Below, in pieces: positions 1 through 5,593 of a stretch of 5,597 nt of DNA. Numbering within the stretch: the first letter of the stretch is position 1; every line of letters begins with the position of its first letter. Under the pieces are notes generated by a model, which had not been told where the DNA came from, made no database searches, and worked only from the letters and a program-made list of their open reading frames with translations. The stretch is from Deltaproteobacteria bacterium (lineage in GTDB: Bacteria; Desulfobacterota; DSM-4660; Desulfatiglandales; HGW-15): NCBI GenBank assembly GCA_030671095.1, contig DAOVAK010000218.1, positions 1-5,597 on the forward strand, written 5' to 3'. A program made the position numbers and the translations under genes.

Positions 1-454
1 CATCTCTTACCAGGTTGGTGGTCGTCATGAGAAGGTCTCCGTAAAAGTCCCCGCAGGAATCTCAACCGGGAAAAAGCTAAGGCTCCCAGGCAAAGGTCAG
101 CCCGGTTCTTACGGAGGCCCCAATGGAGACCTATACATTCAGATCAGGGTCATCGATCATCCACTCTTTAAGAGGGAGGGTGATGATCTCATTTTAATGA
201 GGGAGATCAAATTCTCAGAGGCCCTTTTGGGTACGGAAATTGAGGTTCCAACCATTGACAAGAAGACATTACGCCTCAAGATACCTCCCGGCACCCAGAG
301 CAACGCCAAATTCAGGCTAAAAGGACATGGCATGCCCCATATGAATCGCGGTGGTCGGGGTGACGCCTTTGTCCAGGTAACCATAAGCATACCTAAAAGA
401 CCAAATAAAAAGCAAAAGGCATTAGCTGAAGAGCTGGCAGAAGCGGGGCTGTAA
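1..454 (+). CDS. dnaJ: DnaJ/CbpA-type Hsp40 co-chaperone, C-terminal part (5' truncated)
   Basis: The reading frame is open from base 2 and ends at TAA 452-454, giving about 150 residues of the C-terminal substrate-binding region of an Hsp40 protein. Hsp40s present unfolded clients to DnaK in the cytoplasm and stimulate its ATPase. The conserved C-terminal landmarks are visible: VKVPAGISTGKKLRLPGKG, then GDLYIQI and HPLFKREGDDL, then the second beta domain with EALLGTEIEVPTID, LKIPPGTQ and the FRLKGHGMP turn, and a GDAFVQVTISIP strand near the end. The J domain, any Gly/Phe linker and any zinc-finger module lie left of the window, so classical DnaJ cannot be separated from the zinc-finger-less CbpA type. 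The wording of the visible part feels closer to CbpA-like deltaproteobacterial proteins (inference). The stop codon is one base from the next start, which suggests co-transcription and translational coupling. Confidence 0.93.
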   Translation, partial: ISYQVGGRHEKVSVKVPAGISTGKKLRLPGKGQPGSYGGPNGDLYIQIRVIDHPLFKREGDDLILMREIKFSEALLGTEIEVPTIDKKTLRLKIPPGTQSNAKFRLKGHGMPHMNRGGRGDAFVQVTISIPKRPNKKQKALAEELAEAGL

Positions 455-455
455 C

Positions 456-1427
456 ATGAAAGCCTTATGCGTGTTTTCAGGAGGCCTGGACAGCATGCTG
501 GCCGCGAAACTGATAAGGGCCCAGGGCATTGAAGTCCTGGCCCTTTTTTTTGAAACACCCTTTTTTGCATCACCCAAGGCGAGAAAATCTGCTGAAAGTA
601 TAGACCTGCCCATCAAGGTGGTGGATATTACCGACAGGCATCTGGAGATGCTGAAGAACCCGAAACACGGTTACGGGGGACAAATGAACCCCTGCATAGA
701 TTGCCATACTTTGATGATACGTATAGCAGGCGAGATGCTTGAGCAAGAGGGAGCGAGCTTCATCATCACGGGCGAGGTGCTAGGACAAAGACCCATGTCC
801 CAAAACCTAAGAGCGTTGTCGATGGTCGCCTCTGAGAGCGGCTTTCAGAAGCTTCTCCTGAGGCCCCTTTCGGCTAAGAGACTCCCGATAACCCTCCCCG
901 AGGAAAAGGGATGGGTGGATAGGGAAAAGCTTTTGGGTTTTTCTGGTCGGTCTCGTAAACCCCAGATGGAACTGGCCAGAAGGGTCAATATGAAGGATTA
1001 TCCATCGCCAGCGGGTGGCTGTTTGTTAACGGATGAGGTGTTTTCTCGACGCCTGAAAGACCTACTTGCTGCCTCACCCTACTTGGCGTTGAGGGAGATT
1101 GAACTGTTGAAATTGGGTCGCCACTTCCGGATAGGTCCTCACACAAAACTGGTTGTAGGAAGAGATGAAAAGGAAAACCATACAATACATGCCTTGTCCA
1201 AAGAGACAGATCTATTGCTGAGAACGGTCTCTGTTCCCGGACCCACCGCAATTGTTTTGGGTGATCTAACACCTGAACTGGAGGAACTGGCAGCCTCTGT
1301 GACTGTATCCTACAGTGATGCTGGGAATAACGAATCGACAGAGGTTTCTTTAACCGGGAGCGGCAAAAATGGGGTGCGAATGGCAAAAGGAAGGGATAAG
1401 AGCGGATTCAGGGCCTACATGGTCTAG
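456..1427 (+). CDS. PP-loop ATPase, ThiI/MnmA-like RNA sulfurtransferase with NFACT-R-like C-terminus
   Basis: A 323-residue protein. The N-terminus carries a PP-loop ATP-pyrophosphatase motif, SGGLDS at residues 8-13, as used by tRNA thiolation enzymes (ThiI, MnmA, TtcA, TtuA) to adenylate a base before sulfur insertion. NPCIDCH at 78-84 gives a CxxC pair (C80, C83). TGEVLGQRPMSQ at 105-116 is typical of this ThiI/MnmA-related group. A third cysteine, C189, sits in AGGCLLTD. The order and spacing (CxxC, then Cys about 105 residues later) resemble the [4Fe-4S]-binding cysteines of TtcA/TtuA, so a cluster-dependent sulfur transfer is plausible (inference). From about residue 215 the sequence GRHFRIGPHTKLVVGRDEKE resembles the NFACT-R/DUF814 RNA-binding fold, which would hold the RNA substrate. 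No THUMP or rhodanese domain is present, unlike classical ThiI. The ATG lies one base after the dnaJ-like stop, so the pair probably forms an operon. The exact substrate base is unknown, so no symbol is given. Confidence 0.82.
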   Translation: MKALCVFSGGLDSMLAAKLIRAQGIEVLALFFETPFFASPKARKSAESIDLPIKVVDITDRHLEMLKNPKHGYGGQMNPCIDCHTLMIRIAGEMLEQEGASFIITGEVLGQRPMSQNLRALSMVASESGFQKLLLRPLSAKRLPITLPEEKGWVDREKLLGFSGRSRKPQMELARRVNMKDYPSPAGGCLLTDEVFSRRLKDLLAASPYLALREIELLKLGRHFRIGPHTKLVVGRDEKENHTIHALSKETDLLLRTVSVPGPTAIVLGDLTPELEELAASVTVSYSDAGNNESTEVSLTGSGKNGVRMAKGRDKSGFRAYMV

Positions 1428-1494
1428 TAAAGAACCCGGGCCTAGAGAATGCGGCCTTGATTTGCCCTTAGAAGGGCTTCATTATGCTATCGCC

Positions 1495-1635
1495 TTTAGA
1501 GTGTCTAAAGTGTTCTAAAGTGCCTAAAATGCCTAAAGTGAATGAGATTTTTGTCAATTTCAAAATCGACCTCGCCAAAGGCGAGCTCCTCAACTTTAGC
1601 TCACTTTAGTTCACTTTTAACTTTAGATCACTTAA
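1495..1635. repeat. Two facing arrays of 9-11 bp CTAAAGTG-type units around a central hairpin
   Basis: The left array (1495-1540) holds five units close to YCTAAAGTG, at 1495, 1504, 1514, 1523 and 1532. Two are degenerate: TTTAGAGTG and CCTAAAATG. The right array (1591-1635) holds about five units of the complementary form (CACTTTAG-like) with 9-11 bp periodicity. Read in reverse complement, the right array aligns with the left one along its whole length with small indels, so the region is one large imperfect inverted repeat. Between the arms are a near-palindrome at 1553-1570 (GTCAATTTCAAAATCGAC, one mismatch in eight pairs) and a perfect 6 bp stem, CTCGCC-AAA-GGCGAG, at 1571-1585. I associate similar CTAAAGTG-rich intergenic repeats with deltaproteobacterial genomes (from memory). 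The function is unknown; a mobile non-coding element or a protein-binding array are both possible. Confidence 0.75.
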
Positions 1636-1674
1636 AACGCATTCTATCGGCCAAGGCGTAGCCGAATACATCTG

Positions 1675-1699
1675 ACCTGGCCCACAGAACCAGGTTTTT
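1675..1699 (+). terminator. Probable intrinsic terminator of the dnaJ-like / PP-loop operon
   Basis: ACCTGG (1675-1680) pairs with CCAGGT (1690-1695) across a 9-base loop, and the run TTTTT (1695-1699) follows directly on the + strand. On the - strand no T-tract follows the hairpin, so it points to ending + strand transcription. It lies about 250 bases after the PP-loop gene's stop, beyond the repeat arrays, and the stem is only 6 bp, so its strength is uncertain. Confidence 0.45.
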
Positions 1700-1728
1700 G
1701 ACTTCAAAATAAAAACGATGGCGAGCCC

Positions 1729-2577
1729 TTATTTTCTCAAAAACTTTTGTAAAAAAGTTTTCTCTCTCATTTCAGTTACCCTTTTTTCCATATCCTTTAT
1801 CTTCCTCTTGTGGATGTCTATTTGAACCTCGGCGCTGTGTACCCTTTCATAAAGTTTGTGCACCTGCATATTCAGGTCGATAACTTCCACCTTCTCCTCT
1901 CGATTCAGCTCACCGCCGGGTATAGAATCTAGTCTTCCAGTGATTTCAGTTCTTTCACCCTCAAGCCTTGCAATGAGCTTCATTTGTGCTTCCACATGGC
2001 TTTTGCTTTGATCCAGCTCTTTGAGAAGGGCCTCCTCCGACTCCATGGTGAAATACAGGTAGGAGAAAACCATGACACCAACCAGAACAAGAACGCCAAT
2101 GACTTTAAAAGCTAAACTGAACAATACAAGAATCAGATGTCCTAGAGATTTAACTCGACCCACTTGGGTCAAAATGGCTTCTTTCTTGGTATAGCCCTCC
2201 AGTTCCCCTTCCACCTGCACCCTTATGGCATCCACCGTGTCCACCAAGGCGTCAACGCTGGTCTCCAGTTCTCTACCCAACTCACCCACACTGCATTTCT
2301 TGGTGATATCCTTGTCAGGCTCTTGCAGGCGCTGGGCCGTATTTTGAATGCCTTCCAAAACCTGGTCCGCCTCCACTTCCTTTACAAATTTCCCCGGATA
2401 CTGCTTTTTGAGGGACGAAATGTCGCTTTTGAGCTCTCTCAGATGGGTATCAATGGTGAGGCCGATTTTTTTCAAAAATACGGCATCACAGAGGTAGGCG
2501 TTTCCTATACTCAGCATCAGGGCCGCGTCTCTGATGCCGTGTATACTCCTCAAGGATTCTTGACGGTCGGAAGCCAT
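1729..2577 (-). CDS. Unrecognised membrane-anchored coiled-coil protein
   Basis: A 282-residue protein that I do not recognise as a named family. Residues 1-140 look almost wholly helical and polar (for example LKSDISSLKKQYPGKF at 50-64), with two isolated cysteines, C30 and C95. Residues about 146-176 are strongly hydrophobic (LILVLFSLAF, then VIGVLVLVGVMVFSYLYF, with a single lysine at 158), consistent with one membrane-spanning helix preceded by an interfacial or hydrophobic stretch. Residues about 178-275 are charged and rich in Glu, Lys and Leu with heptad-like spacing, a likely coiled coil, ending in the basic tail QKFLRK. A short break, SIPGGELNRE (218-227), may split the coil into a helical hairpin. 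There is no N-terminal signal peptide. An in-frame TAG lies six codons upstream of the ATG, so this is the first available start, although no good Shine-Dalgarno sequence precedes it. It might be an envelope or scaffold protein, but this is not supported beyond topology. Confidence 0.75.
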   Translation of the reverse strand: MASDRQESLRSIHGIRDAALMLSIGNAYLCDAVFLKKIGLTIDTHLRELKSDISSLKKQYPGKFVKEVEADQVLEGIQNTAQRLQEPDKDITKKCSVGELGRELETSVDALVDTVDAIRVQVEGELEGYTKKEAILTQVGRVKSLGHLILVLFSLAFKVIGVLVLVGVMVFSYLYFTMESEEALLKELDQSKSHVEAQMKLIARLEGERTEITGRLDSIPGGELNREEKVEVIDLNMQVHKLYERVHSAEVQIDIHKRKIKDMEKRVTEMREKTFLQKFLRK

Positions 2578-2660
2578 AGTGTTCGCTTTTGCCTAAACGT
2601 CTATCTTTTGATTCAACAGCATCTCCAGAAAAACAAATGCCGCCTAGGCCAGGACAACAA

Positions 2661-2689
2661 ATAATAAAGTCTAACATACTTATTTTCAC
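2661..2689 (-). promoter_or_regulatory. Candidate sigma-70-type promoter of the membrane coiled-coil gene
   Basis: On the - strand GTGAAA (2684-2689, 4/6 to TTGACA) and TATTAT (2661-2666, 5/6 to TATAAT) are separated by exactly 17 bases. Transcription would start near 2654, giving a leader of roughly 77 bases before the ATG at 2577. It lies in the 156-base gap after the di-iron gene, whose own terminator I could not find, so read-through from that gene is also possible. Confidence 0.4.
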
Positions 2690-2733
2690 TTTTCCACCAT
2701 ATTTTCAAGGTGTTGCAAAGGAATGACCGTTCT

Positions 2734-3243
2734 CTATCCTCCCCAGGGCATTTTGGCGTAGACCTCGTTAAGCTTATCACGATATTTTCTAAAGAATTCC
2801 TCATGACCCTTTTCCCAGCGTGAGAGCCTGAGGAGAGCCTCTCTTGCCTCTCCTTCTGTCTGGCTGGCCATATTTTCATAGAACTCACTCAGGTCCTTCT
2901 CAATAAGCCAAGCTGTATTAAAGACGGTTACGTCCGGGACCATGGATCCCTCTATACATTGTTGCAGAAATTCGGAATTGGCCCGTTCATCAAAATAATC
3001 GGTCGGTTCCAGGGTCACCTCTTCCAGACTGGATAGTTCAATGCCTGCTCCCTCTCTTAGGCGTTTCAGGATGCGATTGATATACTCAATGTGCTTTTCC
3101 TCCTCCTCGATCAGGCGCTTGAACGCGCTGACGGCCGCGCCGATTCCCATTCGCTGAATGGAGTTCTCGAAAAAACTCTTCCCTGTATGCTCCTGGTTTA
3201 GGGCATACTCAAAAATCTTGATCAAGTTCTGGCTCTGGTCCAT
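2734..3243 (-). CDS. Ferritin-like di-iron protein, rubrerythrin family without rubredoxin domain
   Basis: A 169-residue cytoplasmic protein built as a four-helix ferritin-like bundle. The full set of di-iron ligands is visible in two matching halves: E18 (in ALNQEHTGKSFFENS) with E48/H51 (EEEKH), then E115 (LIEKDLSEFYENMA) with E144/H147 (WEKGHEEFF). Spacing from the first Glu to ExxH is 30 and 29 residues, as expected for the duplicated rubrerythrin fold. There is no CxxC rubredoxin domain at either end, so this is a short 'rubrerythrin-like' protein. Relatives reduce peroxide or handle iron in anaerobes; which applies here cannot be told. The ATG at 3243 is preferred over an ATG 21 codons upstream because GAAAGGG sits 5 bases before it, the upstream extension (MGSFTSPQFPNN...) is not ferritin-like, and the longer version would leave almost no room for a leader after the terminator. 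It appears to be its own transcription unit. Confidence 0.88.
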   Translation of the reverse strand: MDQSQNLIKIFEYALNQEHTGKSFFENSIQRMGIGAAVSAFKRLIEEEEKHIEYINRILKRLREGAGIELSSLEEVTLEPTDYFDERANSEFLQQCIEGSMVPDVTVFNTAWLIEKDLSEFYENMASQTEGEAREALLRLSRWEKGHEEFFRKYRDKLNEVYAKMPWGG

Positions 3244-3248
3244 GGTAA

Positions 3249-3255
3249 CCCTTTC
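3249..3255 (-). promoter_or_regulatory. Ribosome binding site that sets the start of the di-iron gene
   Basis: GAAAGGG on the - strand lies 5 bases before the ATG at 3241-3243. It supports this ATG over the in-frame ATG at 3306, which lies only a few bases from the terminator hairpin. Confidence 0.6.
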
Positions 3256-3268
3256 TTTTCTCGTTTGT

Positions 3269-3297
3269 AGATTATTTGGAAACTGTGGACTAGTAAA
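3269..3297 (-). promoter_or_regulatory. Weak candidate promoter of the di-iron gene
   Basis: On the - strand TTTACT (3292-3297) and TAATCT (3269-3274) are 17 bases apart and sit between the upstream terminator and the start codon. The match to the -10 consensus is only 3/6, so the call rests mainly on position. The implied leader is about 20 bases and would contain the GAAAGGG ribosome binding site. Confidence 0.25.
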
Positions 3298-3310
3298 GCT
3301 CCCCACTGTA

Positions 3311-3332
3311 AAAAGCTGGGTATCCAGCTTTT
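3311..3332 (-). terminator. Intrinsic terminator, potentially bidirectional
   Basis: AAAAGCTGG (3311-3319) and CCAGCTTTT (3324-3332) form a perfect 9 bp stem with a 4-base loop. Read on the - strand it ends in a run of five T, fitting a terminator after fdhA. The + strand side ends in four T. It lies between the MITE-like element and the di-iron gene, so fdhA and the di-iron gene are probably transcribed separately. Confidence 0.65.
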
Positions 3333-3348
3333 CAATAAAACATCTCCT

Positions 3349-3521
3349 CCCCCTCGAGAGGCTGTTTCATAATGTCATTGCGAGGGAGTGAAACGACCGA
3401 AGCAATCTCATAAGGCATTGAAAACAACTGGATTGCCGCGCTCCCCTTAGGGAGTTTACCCTGAGGTACTCGAAGGGCTCGCAATGACGAAAAGAAATCA
3501 TGACACAGCCTCCGATGGGGG
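3349..3521. repeat. MITE-like non-coding element with nested inverted repeats
   Basis: A 173 bp stretch with two nested inverted repeats. The outer arms at 3349-3370 and 3500-3521 match over about 22 bases; the core GAGGCTGTTTCAT pairs with ATGACACAGCCTC at 12 of 13 positions, and the CCCCC/GGGGG ends pair after a one-base shift. The inner arms GTCATTGCGAG (3374-3384) and CTCGCAATGAC (3478-3488) are a perfect 11 bp inverted repeat. Inside are a further GCAATC/GATTGC pair (3402-3407, 3431-3436) and CTCCC-CTTA-GGGAG (3441-3454). The 'GTCATTGCGAG...GAAGCAATCTC...CTCGCAATGAC' wording matches a dispersed intergenic repeat type that I recall from many environmental bacterial genomes. No transposase is encoded here and no clear target-site duplication is seen. 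It occupies the space between the fdhA stop and its terminator. Confidence 0.75.
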
Positions 3522-3547
3522 CGGATTAAGGTGCTCATAGGATGAGG

Positions 3548-5581
3548 TTAAACCCTCTCCACCCTGACGGCACAGACCTTGTACTCCGGGATCATGACTG
3601 TGGGATCATGGGCCGGGTTGGTGAGAATATTGACATTACTCTCCACGAAATGGAACGGCATAAACAAAATCCCTTCCCTTACCCGCTCCGTCACCATGGT
3701 CTTGGCCGTGATGTCACCACGACGCGACGTCACTTTCACTGGATCACCCTGTTTGATTCCCAGCTGCCTGGCGTCTGCGGGATTCATTTCCAGGTATCCC
3801 TCCGAGATTTCTGTATTAAGGGATGGGGAGTTCCGAGTCATGGTCCCCGTGTGAAAGTGGACATGCACACGCCCTGTCGTGAGCCACAAGGGATATTCCT
3901 CATCCACCACCTCGGCAGGTGGCTGGTGTTCCAGGGCATGAAAGAGGCCTTTACCCCGGACGAACTTATCTTTGTGAAGAAACTTGGTCCCTGAATGCTC
4001 CGGAGTCGGACATGGCCATTGCAGGCCCTCCCCTTCTAAACGATCATATGAGATACCACCGTACGAAGGTGTGACACTGGCAATTTCCCTCATGATCGCT
4101 TCGGGGGACTCATAATCCATGGGATACCCAAACCGGTTGGAGATCTCTTGGACGATCTCCCAATCGGGCCTTGAATCTCCTACAGGCTCGATGGCCTGTC
4201 TCACCCTCAGGACGCGTCGCTCCGTATTGCTAAACGTACCATCCTTTTCTGCAAAGGAGGTCCCGGGTAGGACCACATGGGCAAGCTCAGCTGTGGGCGT
4301 GAAAAAGATGTCCTGCACCACAAGGAGTTCGGCGCTCTTGAGGGCCTTTTCCACATGGTTGACGTCCGGATCGCTCAGCATGGGATTTTCTCCCATCACA
4401 AACAGGGCCTTTACCGAGTCCTCCATGAGCCCTGAAATCATGTAAGGGATAGTGAGCCCCACTTGGTCTGAGAGCTTCGCATTCCAGGCGGACTCGAATT
4501 TCTCCTTGATGTCCAGCATCGTAACGGCCTGGTACCCGGGATACACGTTGGGAAGGCTGCCCATATCACATGCGCCCTGAACGTTATTCTGACCCCTCAG
4601 GGGATTAACGCCAGTGGACTCCTTGCCCACATTTCCTGTAAGCATAGCCAAATTGGCCAGGGACTTCACGTTATCCACGCCAGACGTGTGCTGGGTGATT
4701 CCCATGCAGTAGACGATAGAGGCGGCCTTCGCGGCCCCGTACACCTCAGCGATCTTGATAATATCTTCAGCTGCCACACCCGTAATTTCGGCCACTCTAT
4801 CTGGTGAGTAGTGCTCGATAACCTTGAAAAAGTCCTCAAAGCCTTCAGTCCGCTCTTCAATGAAGGCCTGATCATGCAAACCACGCTCAAGGATCACATG
4901 CATGATGCCATTGAGTAGGGCCACATCCGTACCCAGGTTCTGAGACACGTAGATGTCGGCCATTGAGGCAAGATGGATCTTGCGTGGGTCCGCCACGATC
5001 AGCTTGGCCCCTTTCTCCTTGGCCCGGAAGATACGTGTGGCCACCAGTGGATGGGAGGAGGTGGTATTTGACCCAATCACAAAAATGCAGTCAGCGTCCG
5101 CCAGCTCGTCTACCGAGTTGGTCATCGCTCCACTACCAAAGGCCGCGGCAAGACCTGCCACGGTAGAGGAGTGTCAGAGACGCGCACAATGATCCACATT
5201 GTTTGTACCCACTGCAGCTCGCGCAAATTTCTGGATCAGGTAGTTCTCTTCATTGGTGAATTTGGCGGAGGCCAAGAAGGCGATGCTGTCACTACCGTTG
5301 GCTTCTTTAATCTCCTTTAGCCTCGAAGCCGTATAATCCAAAGCCTCATCCCAGGATACTTCTTTTAGCTGGCCGTTCTTGCGAAGCAGCGGTTGCGTAA
5401 GTCGTTCTGGGCTTTGCACAAATTCATGAATGTTCCAACCCTTGATACATAGCTTACCTTTATTTACAGGGCTGGTCTTGCTGGGGATGGTCCCGATGAT
5501 CTGACCATCCAGAACCTCCAGATAGAAATTACATCCGCAACCACAATAGGCGCAGGTTGTAAGAACTGTGTTGTACTCCAT
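3548..5581 (-). CDS. fdhA: Formate dehydrogenase catalytic (alpha) subunit, selenocysteine-containing
   Basis: A 677-residue molybdenum/tungsten bis-pterin formate dehydrogenase that interconverts formate and CO2. The TGA at 5174-5176 is read as selenocysteine 136: the context [25 protein letters not shown] is the classic FdhA active site. An N-terminal [4Fe-4S] domain has C10, C13, C17 and C45, with K47 placed like the electron-relay lysine K44 of E. coli FdhH. U136/H137 correspond to its U140/H141, and R329 (in PLRGQNNVQG) to its R333 with the same offset of four. The C-terminal pterin-dinucleotide domain runs from about 563 (YPLWLTTGR) to PEYK at 665-668. There is no signal peptide or Tat motif and no extra N-terminal Fe-S domains, so it is cytoplasmic and FdhH-like in build (715 residues in E. 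coli). Its redox partner is not in the window. The start is backed by GAGGA 7 bases upstream. Without recoding, annotation would split it at the TGA into 135- and about 537-residue pieces. Confidence 0.95.
5128..5176 (-). promoter_or_regulatory. SECIS element and selenocysteine UGA codon of fdhA
   Basis: On the - strand the UGA codon (5174-5176) is followed by a hairpin inside the coding sequence. CUCCUCUACC (5162-5171) pairs with GGUAGUGGAG (5128-5137) as 5 bp plus 4 bp around one U-U mismatch. Above an internal loop, GGCA (5156-5159) pairs with UGCC (5147-5150) and closes the apical loop GGUCU (5151-5155). The distance from UGA to GGUCU is 18 bases, the same as in E. coli fdhF, and the GGUCU loop is identical; in E. 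coli this is where SelB binds to deliver Sec-tRNA. The genome must therefore encode a selenocysteine pathway (selA, selB, selC, selD) elsewhere. Confidence 0.92.
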
Positions 5582-5588
5582 TGCGTGT

Positions 5589-5593
5589 TCCTC
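5589..5593 (-). promoter_or_regulatory. Strong ribosome binding site of fdhA
   Basis: GAGGA on the - strand lies 7 bases before the ATG at 5579-5581 and fixes that start, which places the first cluster cysteine at residue 10 as expected for the family. Only 16 bases of upstream sequence are visible, so the promoter or an upstream partner gene cannot be assessed. Confidence 0.7.

Larger units (their letters stand above)
1428..1728. other. Convergent intergenic region (301 bp) with repeats and hairpins
   Basis: This gap separates the + strand operon from the convergent - strand genes. I see no coding sequence in it. From left to right it contains a small GCCCT/AGGGC hairpin at 1464-1477 without a T-tract, the facing CTAAAGTG-type repeat arrays with their central hairpin (1495-1635), a TCGGC/GCCGA stem at 1647-1665, and the terminator-like hairpin at 1675-1699. 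Its AT-rich, repetitive composition differs from the flanking genes. Confidence 0.7.

Noticed and set aside
1464..1477. Intrinsic terminator directly after the PP-loop gene
   Set aside because: GCCCT and AGGGC can pair, but the stem is short and no T-tract follows on either strand.
1495..1635. CRISPR array
   Set aside because: The units are only 9-11 bp, nearly contiguous, degenerate, and switch orientation in the middle. There are no spacers of 25-40 bp and no cas genes nearby.
2642..2649. GCCTAGGC palindrome in the leader of the membrane coiled-coil gene as an operator
   Set aside because: An 8 bp perfect palindrome alone is common by chance and has no second copy or known binding motif near it.
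2164..2664. + strand gene overlapping the membrane coiled-coil gene
   Set aside because: It is antisense to a long frame with coherent helical and membrane features, its translation has no recognisable features, and no ribosome binding site was evident to me.
3244..3306. N-terminal extension of the di-iron protein from the ATG at 3306
   Set aside because: The extra 21 residues are not ferritin-like, the upstream ATG is next to the terminator hairpin, and a good ribosome binding site precedes the inner ATG at 3243.
3542..3994. Protein-coding gene on the + strand opposite fdhA
   Set aside because: It is an antisense reading of the conserved pterin-binding C-terminus of FdhA. Its translation shows no family features, and the - strand frame is clearly the real one.
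3548..5581. fdhA as a pseudogene broken by a stop codon at 5174-5176
   Set aside because: The stop is a TGA exactly at the conserved selenocysteine position, the frame continues unchanged on both sides, and a SECIS hairpin with the GGUCU loop follows at the usual distance.
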